8,181 bases of DNA from contig DATDUH010000021.1 in assembly GCA_036517755.1 (NCBI GenBank), positions 1-8,181 on the forward strand, given 5' to 3'. Shown here one piece after another: positions 1 through 6,312 of this stretch. The notes beneath the pieces were generated by a model, which did not search any database, was not told where the DNA came from, and saw only the letters and a program-made list of their open reading frames with translations. The translations under genes were made by a program, and so were the position numbers. Position 1 is the first letter of the stretch. Each line of letters starts with the position of its first letter. The DNA comes from JACOXB01 sp036517755. GTDB taxonomy: Bacteria > Patescibacteriota > Minisyncoccia > UBA6257 > Colwellbacteraceae.

Positions 1-3
1 GGT

Positions 4-32
4 CTCGTAGCCCCGACGGAAGTCGGGGCGAG
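4..32 (+). repeat. GC-rich hairpin upstream of, or inside, the 5' part of parB
   Basis: Bases 11-17 (CCCCGAC) pair perfectly with 22-28 (GTCGGGG) around a GGAA loop. The outer arms CTCG (4-7) and CGAG (29-32) pair as well, leaving a three-base TAG bulge, for 11 base pairs in all. No T-run follows, so it is not an ordinary intrinsic terminator. A purine-rich GGGAGGAG stretch (32-39) starts at the hairpin's last base. The parB frame runs through it without a stop, so it is either a leader structure or a coding palindrome. Similar GC-rich palindromes are often dispersed repeats, but no second copy is visible here. Confidence 0.6.
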
Positions 33-57
33 GGAGGAGCCAGACACTCAAGAAAAC

Positions 58-948
58 TTGAGCGCTCGGTACCCGAGTCCCGATAGAGAGGTGCCCGTCG
101 ACAAGCAAAGAGCTAGGAACGTTATTTTTCAAATTGAAATAGATAAAATTCGTCCTAACCCCCACCAACCTCGTCGTGATTTTAGTGAAACCTCTCTTCG
201 AGAACTGGCTGGTTCTATTCGGGAATTTGGCATCATCCAACCCTTAGTTGTTTCTAAGATTGAAGAAGCGAGAGAAGACGGCCGGACAGTTTATTACCAG
301 TTATTGGTTGGCGAAAGGAGATTGCTCGCGGCTAAAATGATCGGTCTGCCCACTGTTCCGGTAATTGTGAAAGACGTTCCTCCTAATCAGGAAAAACTGG
401 AGCTCGCGATTGTCGAAAATATCCAACGAGCTGATCTTAATCCAATTGAATTTGCCCGGGCTATTGCCCAGCTTCAGGAAGAATTCAGGCTGACTCAGCG
501 GGAGATTGCCTCGAGGCTTGGCAAAAGCCGCGAGTCTATCGCCAATACCGTGCGCCTTCTTACCCTACCCTCGGCGATGCAGGAGGCCGTCATCCTAAAA
601 AGGATTAATGAGAGTCAGGCGAGATTACTTTTAGCGATTGGGGATATTGAGTCAAGAGAAAGGCTCTTCGGGGAAATTCTGAAAGATAATTTGACTGTTC
701 GAGAAGTAAGCCGGAGGGTTAGGCAAATCAAATTGCCGCCCGGGGACAGGGACGACAGGACCAGCGGCAGATCCTTGAATCCAGAGATCATGGCCCTCAA
801 AAACGAACTGGAGAGCTTATTGGGCGCCGAGGTTTCGCTAAAAAACGAAGGCGGTAAAGGCCAATTGGCCATCAAGTTCTATTCAGAAGAGGAGCTCCGC
901 ACCATCCTCGATAAAATAATCAAACAAAACGGTAGTCAATTTCTTTAA
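58..948 (+). CDS. parB: ParB/Spo0J-family chromosome partitioning protein (start uncertain, may extend past the left edge)
   Basis: Site-specific DNA-binding CTPase that loads at parS sites near the origin and, with ParA, segregates the chromosome. The order is that of a chromosomal ParB. The N-terminal ParB/sulfiredoxin-like domain covers about residues 24-125, with NPHQPRR (34-40), the nucleotide-binding GERR motif (85-88), ENIQR (120-124) and NPIEFA (128-133). A helix-turn-helix follows at about 144-170, and a short C-terminal dimerisation domain at about 243-290 after a charged linker. The 296-residue length is normal. The start is TTG; the nearest purine-rich stretch (32-39) is about 18 bases away, too far for a good ribosome binding site. 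The frame has no stop back to base 1, so the true start may lie outside the window; GTG at 91 is another option. No parA is visible. The 3' end overlaps the convergent rel gene by 29 bases. Confidence 0.93.
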   Translation: MSARYPSPDREVPVDKQRARNVIFQIEIDKIRPNPHQPRRDFSETSLRELAGSIREFGIIQPLVVSKIEEAREDGRTVYYQLLVGERRLLAAKMIGLPTVPVIVKDVPPNQEKLELAIVENIQRADLNPIEFARAIAQLQEEFRLTQREIASRLGKSRESIANTVRLLTLPSAMQEAVILKRINESQARLLLAIGDIESRERLFGEILKDNLTVREVSRRVRQIKLPPGDRDDRTSGRSLNPEIMALKNELESLLGAEVSLKNEGGKGQLAIKFYSEEELRTILDKIIKQNGSQFL

Positions 949-2608
949 CTCCCTTTAGGGTTTTGAGTTTGAGGATAATCTTCCAGATCTTATCCTTATC
1001 ACCAGTATCACATCTTACTTTGACTAGGTGGAAATTGCCTCTCCCGCGGCTCGAGGAATTCAGGCTGATAATATTGACGTGAGAACGGGCGATAATACTG
1101 GAGACGTCTTTAATCAAACCTACCCTGTCTTCGGCCGTGATTTTAAGTTCAGTCTGTTTATTGTCTAATAATTTAAGATTTTTCTTTTTTAGACTATCCC
1201 GGATTCTGTCCTTCGCGGCTGAAGTAACAACGAACTCTAGCCAGGAAGCTGAAGGTTTCTTATTTTTTTGAGTCAAAATCTCGACGACGTCCCCTGATAC
1301 TAAACGATAATCGAGGGGAACGATTTTTCCATTAACTTTAGCGCCGATACATTCGTCGCCAATCTCGCTATGAATATAGTAGGCGAAGTCAACCGGGGTG
1401 GCGCCGTAGGGCAAATCAATCACCTCGCCCTTAGGGGTGACGGCGAAGATCCGATCTTTCAGGAAATCTAATTTCAGGGAATCGAGGAACCCTTTTGATT
1501 CGTTATGTTCTCCCTGCCAGGCTCGAAGACTTTCGAGCCATTTTAGTTGTTCGGCTCTTGCCTCGACGGGACGACGCCTCCGGTAGGCTTTGCTCGTCTT
1601 TGCTTCGGCATAAATCCAATTGGCCGCGATGCCCTGTTCGGCCTCATTGTGCATTTCCCCGGTTCTAATCTGAAATTCGACTAATTTTTGACCAAGACAA
1701 ATAACGGTTGTATGCAGGCTGCGATAACTATTCGGCTTGGGCAGAGCAATGTAGTCTTTAATCTTGCCCGGCAGGGGTGGCCAAAGACTATGAATGGCGC
1801 CAAGGGCGGCATAACAGTCTTCGATTCTTTTAACGATGATGCGAAAGGCGACGAGATCATAAATTCTATCGAGATCCATCTCGTATTTTACAAGTTTCTT
1901 ATAGAGACTGGCATAACGTTTGGCCCTGAAGTCGATTGAGATCACCTCTACTTTATTATCTTCAAGCGCCTTTAGAACGACAGGTTTAATTCTTTCGAGA
2001 TATGCCTCTCGCTCCTCGTAATGCTCTTTCACGTTTTCTAAAAGCCATTGGTATTCGCGGGGATGGATAAATGGAAAAGCTAAATCTTCCAGTTCGCCGC
2101 TCAAGCGTTGCATCCCGAGCCGATAGGCGAGAGGAGAATAAATTTCAGCGGTTTCTAGAGCAATTCTCCTTTGTTTCTCTTTAGGTAAATAAGAGAGAGT
2201 TTTCATATTATGATACCGATCGGCCAATTTGATCATGATGACGCGGATATCATCGGCCATGGCCAGCATTAATTTCCTGATATTTTCGGCCTGGGTTTTG
2301 GAGCCGTGGTACTTAACCCGACCCAGCTTGGTGACGCCCAGAACTAAGGACTTAATTTCGCTACCGAATTCTCTTTCTAACTCAACCGGCCCCACTTCGG
2401 TATCCTCGATAACGTCATGAAGCAGGCCGGCTGCTATCGTTACTTCGTCTAATTTCCAGTCAGCTAAAGCCTCGGCTGTTTCAAGGGCATGATTAAAATA
2501 AGGCTCGCCGCTTAATCTTTTCTGCCCGACGTGGGCAGATTTAGCAAAATTATAAGCCTGTCGGACTAAGTCGCTTTTATTTTTGAGAGTTTCCAATCTC
2601 GACATCAT
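920..2608 (-). CDS. rel: RelA/SpoT-family bifunctional (p)ppGpp synthetase/hydrolase, short form
   Basis: Makes and breaks the alarmone (p)ppGpp. Residues are numbered from the ATG at 2608. The HD hydrolase domain keeps H40, HD (64-65), ED (68-69) and LADRYHN with N134, so hydrolysis looks intact. The synthetase domain keeps R228, K230, S234, D251, the guanine-stacking Y295 and E311. Its KIKD (282-285) matches the basic RxKD class of bifunctional Rel enzymes, not the EFDD of E. coli RelA. A TGS domain (about 385-446) and an ACT domain (about 487-562) follow. Only about 40 residues separate TGS from ACT, where full-length enzymes have about 180, so most of the helical region and the CC/zinc-finger domain is absent. 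The chosen ATG shares one base with the topA stop (TAATG); ATG at 2605 is equally possible. It is the third gene of dprA-topA-rel and is probably translated by coupling, as no strong Shine-Dalgarno sequence is seen. Confidence 0.95.
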   Translation of the reverse strand: MMSRLETLKNKSDLVRQAYNFAKSAHVGQKRLSGEPYFNHALETAEALADWKLDEVTIAAGLLHDVIEDTEVGPVELEREFGSEIKSLVLGVTKLGRVKYHGSKTQAENIRKLMLAMADDIRVIMIKLADRYHNMKTLSYLPKEKQRRIALETAEIYSPLAYRLGMQRLSGELEDLAFPFIHPREYQWLLENVKEHYEEREAYLERIKPVVLKALEDNKVEVISIDFRAKRYASLYKKLVKYEMDLDRIYDLVAFRIIVKRIEDCYAALGAIHSLWPPLPGKIKDYIALPKPNSYRSLHTTVICLGQKLVEFQIRTGEMHNEAEQGIAANWIYAEAKTSKAYRRRRPVEARAEQLKWLESLRAWQGEHNESKGFLDSLKLDFLKDRIFAVTPKGEVIDLPYGATPVDFAYYIHSEIGDECIGAKVNGKIVPLDYRLVSGDVVEILTQKNKKPSASWLEFVVTSAAKDRIRDSLKKKNLKLLDNKQTELKITAEDRVGLIKDVSSIIARSHVNIISLNSSSRGRGNFHLVKVRCDTGDKDKIWKIILKLKTLKGVKEIDYRFV

Positions 2609-4566
2609 TACTCTTTTGGTTTTTGCCAGCTTGACCAATCACATTCCGGGTAGCGGCTGCAGCCGTAGAAAATCCTGCCCCTTTTCGTTTTTCTGATCAC
2701 CACTTCGCCCTCGCTGCAGCCGGGACATTTCATGCCGATCGACTGCGGCGCCTCCTTCAGGGTTTTGGTATTGCGGCACTCCGGATAGCCCGAGCAGGCG
2801 AGAAACCGTCCGAATCTACCGAACTTGATCACCATTGGCTTGCCGCAAACCTCGCAGCTAATATCGGTTTCTTCGGTTAAGTTCTCCTTTTCAACCTCTT
2901 TGTATTTTCGTTCAAGTTGTTCGTTAAAGGGAAGGTAAAATTTCTTTACCACCTCAGGCCAAGTTTCATTGCCGGCGGCGATTTTATCAAAATCTTCTTC
3001 TATTTGAGCGGTGAAGCCGACTTCGACAATCTTGGGGAAATGCTCTTTTAAAATTCGGCTGACCAAGAGACCAATTTCAGTTGGAGTGAAGCGTCTACTT
3101 TGGTCTTTCGTCACATATCCCCGATCCTGGATCACCGAGATAATCGGGGCATAGGTTGAAGGCCGACCGATACCGTACTCTTCGAGAGTTTTTACCAAAC
3201 TGGCCTCATTGTAGCGGGGAGGCGGTTCGGTATGGTGTTCTTCCGGCTTGACTAGAACTAGGTCGAGCTTTTCTCCTTCGATAACGTCCGGCAGTTCCTT
3301 CTCGCTGAATTTGGTTGGCCAGACTTTTAAAAAACCATCAAAACGAAGAATATTACCGTTCGCTCTAAGGCCATATTCTTTTTTTGAGGTCGCCTTAACG
3401 AGAAGAGAGGTGGTATCAAAAACCGCCGGTGGCAGCTGGGAGGCGATAAAACGACGCCAAATTAATTCATAAACTTTTTTTTCGTCTTCCGCTCCTTTTA
3501 TTACTTCAGCTGTTCGATCGGCTTGGGTGGGCCGAATGGCTTCGTGGGCCTCTTGGGCCAGCCGGGATTTAGTTTTGAAAAATCGGGGGGCCGAGACGGC
3601 ATATTTTTCTCCCAGGCTCTCCTTGATCCAATCTTTGGCCATTGATGCCGCCCCGGAGGAGAGATTGACCGAATCCGTCCTCATATAAGTGATGTGCCCC
3701 TCCTCGTAAAGCCGTTGGGCGAGCATCATCGTTTTCTTGGCTGAGAAGTAGAGTCGGTGAGACGACTCCTGCTGAAGAGTGCTTGTAGTAAAGGGGGGCA
3801 GGGGATTTTTCTTGGTCTCCCTTTTAGTTATTTTTGATATTTTGAAAATAGCCTTACGGAGATCATCGCTGATACTTTTAGCTGTTTTTCCGCTTTTGAT
3901 TTCCAGTTTCTCTATATCCTTTCCGTCGATACTCGAAAGAGTTGCCTCAAATGTTTCATCTCGCCCCGTTTTTAAAAGCGTTGTAATTGTCCAGTATTCT
4001 TGGGGTTGGAATTTTTGAATTTCCTCTTCGCGTTCAGCGATTAACCTCAGAGCGACGGATTGGACTCGGCCAGCCGAAAGCCCCCCTCTTACTTTTTTCC
4101 AAAGAAAGGGAGAAAGTTTATAGCCAACCAAACGGTCGATAATTCGCCTTGCCTGCTGGGCGTCGACGAGGCGGGTATCTATTCTCCGGGGCTTTTTGAG
4201 CGCTTCTTCGATGGCGGACTTAGTAATTTCGTGGAAAACAATCCGTTCTACTTTCGGCGTCTTCGTTCCGTCGAGATCGAGCACATTTACTAAATGGAAC
4301 GCGATCGCTTCCCCCTCGCGGTCTTCATCAGTGGCGAGCGTCACCATTCCGGCCTTAGCCGCTAATTTTTTAAGGGCCGTTACTCGTTTCTGATTTTTTC
4401 GGGGGATAACATACTGGGGAGAAAAATTATTATCAACGTCAACCCCCAGTTTACCTTTGGGCAAATCTCGGACATGGCCGTAAGAAGATTCAACCGTGAA
4501 TTCCCTACCTAGGAATTTACCGATAGTTTTAGCCTTAGTGGGGGATTCGACTATAACTAAGTTCAT
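2608..4566 (-). CDS. topA: DNA topoisomerase I (type IA)
   Basis: Relaxes negative supercoils by nicking one strand through a 5'-phosphotyrosine and passing the other through the gap. The N-terminal TOPRIM domain has the metal-binding E7 and the DxDxE acidic triad D80, D82, E84. The catalytic tyrosine is Y294 in ITYMRTDS, with R296 behind it. GRVQS (166-170) and EEYGIGRPST (462-471) are further family signatures. Two C-terminal four-cysteine zinc ribbons bind single-stranded DNA: C571, C574, C591, C597 and C614, C617, C636, C642. At 652 residues it is a compact but complete enzyme, shorter than E. coli TopA (865). The start ATG overlaps the dprA stop as ATGA and the stop overlaps the rel start, so all three genes should share one transcript. 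The dprA-topA pairing is common in bacteria. Confidence 0.97.
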   Translation of the reverse strand: MNLVIVESPTKAKTIGKFLGREFTVESSYGHVRDLPKGKLGVDVDNNFSPQYVIPRKNQKRVTALKKLAAKAGMVTLATDEDREGEAIAFHLVNVLDLDGTKTPKVERIVFHEITKSAIEEALKKPRRIDTRLVDAQQARRIIDRLVGYKLSPFLWKKVRGGLSAGRVQSVALRLIAEREEEIQKFQPQEYWTITTLLKTGRDETFEATLSSIDGKDIEKLEIKSGKTAKSISDDLRKAIFKISKITKRETKKNPLPPFTTSTLQQESSHRLYFSAKKTMMLAQRLYEEGHITYMRTDSVNLSSGAASMAKDWIKESLGEKYAVSAPRFFKTKSRLAQEAHEAIRPTQADRTAEVIKGAEDEKKVYELIWRRFIASQLPPAVFDTTSLLVKATSKKEYGLRANGNILRFDGFLKVWPTKFSEKELPDVIEGEKLDLVLVKPEEHHTEPPPRYNEASLVKTLEEYGIGRPSTYAPIISVIQDRGYVTKDQSRRFTPTEIGLLVSRILKEHFPKIVEVGFTAQIEEDFDKIAAGNETWPEVVKKFYLPFNEQLERKYKEVEKENLTEETDISCEVCGKPMVIKFGRFGRFLACSGYPECRNTKTLKEAPQSIGMKCPGCSEGEVVIRKTKRGRIFYGCSRYPECDWSSWQKPKE

Positions 4567-5432
4567 CTGAAATAGCGGCCGCCGCTTTCTTTGATAATAC
4601 CGGCGAGAATTAATTTAACGAGCGCCTCATTCAGGGCCTGGGGCTCAAGTTTAGTGAGATCGGTAATTCTGTCAATATCGAGCGGACTTTCAGCTTCACT
4701 AACGATTTTCATTATTTTTCCTTCGGCCTGCCCTAGGTTTAAACCTAGGTTAAAGCCTGGGGCAGAATTTTTAGGCGTTGTTTCGATGCCTAAATCTTCT
4801 AAAACCTCGGAGGATTTAGTGATAAGGGTTGCTCCGTCCCTGATCAAAGCGTGGGAGCCGATATAATTCGGATGATTAATTGGTCCGGGTATGACCCAGA
4901 CATTCCGGCCCTGTTCTGCGGCGAACCCGGCGGTAGTTAAGGCTCCGGAATGAATTGGCGCTTCGACCACAATAACGCCGACGGAAAGACCGCTAATAAT
5001 TCGGTTTCGCTCGATGAAGTGATTGGGGAGGGACGGTTCACTCGGTTCGTATTCAGAAATGATAGCCCCGCCGGTTTTAATAATTTCCTCGGCTAATTTT
5101 TCGTTTTGAGCTGGATAGATTTTGTTAAGGCCGTTTCCCAAAACAGCGATGGTTCGTCCTCCGCCTCTCAAGGTTCCACGGTGCGCGGCGGTATCAATTC
5201 CCATCGCTAAACCGCTTACGATCACAATGCCGGCGCTTGCAAGTTCGGCAGCCATGCCCTCCGCGATTTTAAGCCCATTAGGACTGGCCTTTCTTGTCCC
5301 CACTAAAGCCAAACAAGGCGTATCGGTCTCAAGTAGTTTACCTCGATAGTAAAGCGTCTTTGGGGGATTGGGGATTTCCCGGAGGAGCGCCGGATAACCG
5401 CGATCACCCAGATTAATTGCCCTTAAATCCAC
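4563..5432 (-). CDS. dprA: DNA-processing protein DprA (Smf)
   Basis: Binds incoming single-stranded DNA during natural transformation, shields it and loads RecA on it. The Rossmann-like core shows VGTRK (44-48), SGLAMGID (73-80), GNGLNKIYP (99-107), FIERNRIISGLS (139-150) and GALTTA (163-168). A C-terminal winged-helix domain follows at about 237-289, as in many DprA proteins. There is no N-terminal SAM or helix-hairpin-helix domain; the protein begins near the short DLRAINLGDRGYPALLREI lead-in, giving 289 residues, at the small end for the family. The linker at 226-234 carries a small internal repeat. The start is GTG with a good ribosome binding site (AAGGAGAA, 5441-5448) about ten bases upstream. 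It is the first gene of the dprA-topA-rel operon and is divergent from a pilus-type gene, which fits a DNA uptake role. Confidence 0.96.
   Translation of the reverse strand: MDLRAINLGDRGYPALLREIPNPPKTLYYRGKLLETDTPCLALVGTRKASPNGLKIAEGMAAELASAGIVIVSGLAMGIDTAAHRGTLRGGGRTIAVLGNGLNKIYPAQNEKLAEEIIKTGGAIISEYEPSEPSLPNHFIERNRIISGLSVGVIVVEAPIHSGALTTAGFAAEQGRNVWVIPGPINHPNYIGSHALIRDGATLITKSSEVLEDLGIETTPKNSAPGFNLGLNLGQAEGKIMKIVSEAESPLDIDRITDLTKLEPQALNEALVKLILAGIIKESGGRYFR
4734..4757. repeat. 12-bp tandem repeat forming an 18-bp perfect palindrome in dprA
   Basis: On the minus strand two 12-base units, GGCTTTAACCTA and GGTTTAAACCTA, encode GFNL-GLNL (DprA residues 226-233). The duplication also creates a perfect palindrome, CCTAGGTTTAAACCTAGG, at 4732-4749. 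It lies in the linker between the Rossmann core and the winged helix, where length change is likely tolerated. It is most simply a slippage product. Confidence 0.7.
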
Positions 5433-5469
5433 GTTTTTAATTCTCCTTAATATAGCATATCATTGAGGC
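5433..5469. promoter_or_regulatory. Divergent intergenic region between dprA and the PilO-like gene
   Basis: These 37 bases must hold start signals for both directions unless promoters lie inside the genes. For dprA (minus strand) there is the Shine-Dalgarno AAGGAGAA (5441-5448); upstream of it TATATT (5449-5454) or TATGCT (5455-5460) could be a -10 box, with no good -35. For the PilO-like gene (plus strand) TATCAT (5458-5463) matches the -10 consensus at five of six bases and ends six bases before the ATG, where it would give a leaderless transcript. The two candidate -10 regions overlap, so the promoters may compete. All of this is inferred from motifs. Confidence 0.4.
5441..5448 (-). promoter_or_regulatory. 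Ribosome binding site of dprA
   Basis: The minus strand reads AAGGAGAA about ten bases before the GTG start at 5432. It is one of only two strong Shine-Dalgarno sequences in the window and it fixes the dprA start. Confidence 0.75.
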
Positions 5470-5997
5470 ATGCCCGATCATTCGAAGAAGCGTCTCCTCT
5501 TCAATATCGGCCTTTCTCTATCCTTCATTCTTTTTGCCTTAGTCGCCCTCGTCGTGCTCGCCAGGGATATTAAAAGCCAAGCTGATTACACGACCGCCAC
5601 TCGTTCCGAGCTTAAGCTTCGGTTAAAAGAGATAAATGAGCTGGCTCGTTTGAGAGAGGAGGCTAAATTGGCCGAGCCGAAATTAGCCAGTCTCCGCGGC
5701 TTTTTCCCGAAAAGAGACGAACTCTTTACTTTCTCGGACGACCTGCAGTCCCTCGCTCGAGATAATAATCTCGGCCTCTCTTTTAATTTCGGCAGCGAAG
5801 AGAAAGGAGAGTCAGGTGAGTCCGGGAGAGCGGAATTTACCTCCGTAGTTCAGGGGAGCTATCCGGGGATTCTCAAATTTATCGAGGGATTAGAAGAAAT
5901 AGACTATCTTGCCAATCTCGTTAGCTTTGATATTATTGCCGAGGGTAGCAATAGTTATAATGCCACCTTGAAAGGAGAGATCTTCTTCAGTGATTAA
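5470..5997 (+). CDS. pilO: PilO-like type IV pilus assembly protein
   Basis: In type IV pilus systems PilO is an inner-membrane protein that pairs with PilN and links the PilM-bound cytoplasmic motor to the outer parts. This 175-residue protein has the same build: a short basic cytoplasmic N-terminus (KK at 6-7), one membrane helix (about 10-31), a charged coiled coil (about 34-75) and a ferredoxin-like domain (about 80-175). The stretch VVQGSYPGILKFIEGLEEI (127-145) resembles the PilO core. A Gly/Glu/Ser-rich loop lies at 109-120. The ATG at 5470 is the only sensible start, since an in-frame TGA sits at 5464-5466; the nearest GAGG (5465-5468) is one base from the ATG, too close to act as a Shine-Dalgarno sequence. 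The usual pilM and pilN are not adjacent. Family assignment rests on architecture and partial sequence likeness; a GspM-like protein is an alternative. Confidence 0.78.
   Translation: MPDHSKKRLLFNIGLSLSFILFALVALVVLARDIKSQADYTTATRSELKLRLKEINELARLREEAKLAEPKLASLRGFFPKRDELFTFSDDLQSLARDNNLGLSFNFGSEEKGESGESGRAEFTSVVQGSYPGILKFIEGLEEIDYLANLVSFDIIAEGSNSYNATLKGEIFFSD
5971..5980 (+). promoter_or_regulatory. Ribosome binding site of the 68-residue membrane protein gene
   Basis: AAAGGAGAGA lies within the 3' end of the PilO-like gene, about ten bases before the GTG at 5990. It is the better of the two strong Shine-Dalgarno sequences in the window and is the main support for that small gene. Confidence 0.65.
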
Positions 5998-6196
5998 AAA
6001 AAGAGTAGTTAAGAAATTAACCCAGGAAAGAGTTCTTCTGGGTGTAGGTTTAGTCCTCTTTCTCCTCCTCGTCGGCGCCACTATTTACGCCTTCAGCTTT
6101 TTAGGCAAGAATATTTTAAGATCACTTTCTCCTAACGAGGTGGGCGGGGATGAGCTCGAATTCAACCTTGAAGAGTTCGATAACCTCGGACTTTAG
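5990..6196 (+). CDS. Small single-pass membrane protein of unknown function
   Basis: I do not recognise this 68-residue protein. It has a basic N-terminus (KKRVVKK at 3-9), one strongly hydrophobic segment (about 15-38) and a short acidic tail ending EFNLEEFDNLGL, so the N-terminus is probably cytoplasmic. The GTG start overlaps the end of the PilO-like gene by eight bases, and a strong AAAGGAGAGA lies about ten bases upstream. Overlap, ribosome binding site and shared membrane topology suggest that it is made with, and may act with, the PilO-like protein; a pilus accessory role is only inference. Its stop is nine bases before tRNA-Ile, so the transcript probably continues into the tRNA. Confidence 0.65.
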   Translation: MIKKRVVKKLTQERVLLGVGLVLFLLLVGATIYAFSFLGKNILRSLSPNEVGGDELEFNLEEFDNLGL

Positions 6197-6199
6197 CTA

Positions 6200-6291
6200 A
6201 AATTTGGGCACATAGTTCAGTGGTAGAACGCTGTCCTGATAAGACAGAGGTCCCAGGTTCGATCCCTGGTGTGCCCACAAAGCCCAAATTT
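6200..6291 (+). repeat. 10-bp inverted repeat flanking tRNA-Ile
   Basis: AAATTTGGGC (6200-6209) and GCCCAAATTT (6282-6291) are perfect reverse complements with the rest of the tRNA between them. The left arm includes the first four acceptor-stem bases, so pairing with the right arm would compete with the normal acceptor stem. No T-run follows the right arm, which argues against a terminator. Confidence 0.6.
6206..6277 (+). tRNA. tRNA-Ile (anticodon GAT)
   Basis: A full cloverleaf folds by eye: acceptor GGGCACA (6206-6212) with TGTGCCC (6270-6276), D stem GTTC/GAAC, anticodon stem CTGTC/GACAG, loop CTGATAA with anticodon GAT at 6238-6240, and T stem CCAGG/CCTGG with loop TTCGATC. The discriminator is A6277. 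The next bases are CAA, so CCA is not encoded and must be added by the nucleotidyltransferase. The gene begins nine bases after the upstream stop and ends 35 bases before the tag start, so it probably lies within a longer transcript and is cut out by tRNA-processing enzymes. Confidence 0.97.
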
Positions 6292-6312
6292 AGTGCGGGG
6301 CAAGTAAGACAG

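Noticed and set aside
951..964. CCCTTTAGGG followed by TTTT as a terminator after parB
   Set aside because: The stem has only three or four pairs with a tiny loop, and it lies within the rel coding sequence.
2025..2040. Possible parS site (TTTCACGT core) inside rel, of interest because parB is nearby
   Set aside because: Only about ten of sixteen bases match the usual parS palindrome and the right half is not preserved; it codes for normal Rel residues.
2609..2638. Upstream TTG start for rel giving ten extra residues
   Set aside because: It would overlap topA by 31 bases with no ribosome binding site, while ATG 2608 forms the compact TAATG junction and matches the family start better.
6198..6203. 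TAAAAT as a -10 promoter box for tRNA-Ile
   Set aside because: It ends two bases before the tRNA, so transcription would begin inside the tRNA, and no -35 sits at the right distance.
6220..6312. N-terminal extension of tag starting at 6220
   Set aside because: The extension is read out of the tRNA-Ile gene; E. coli Tag likeness begins at the ATG at 6313.
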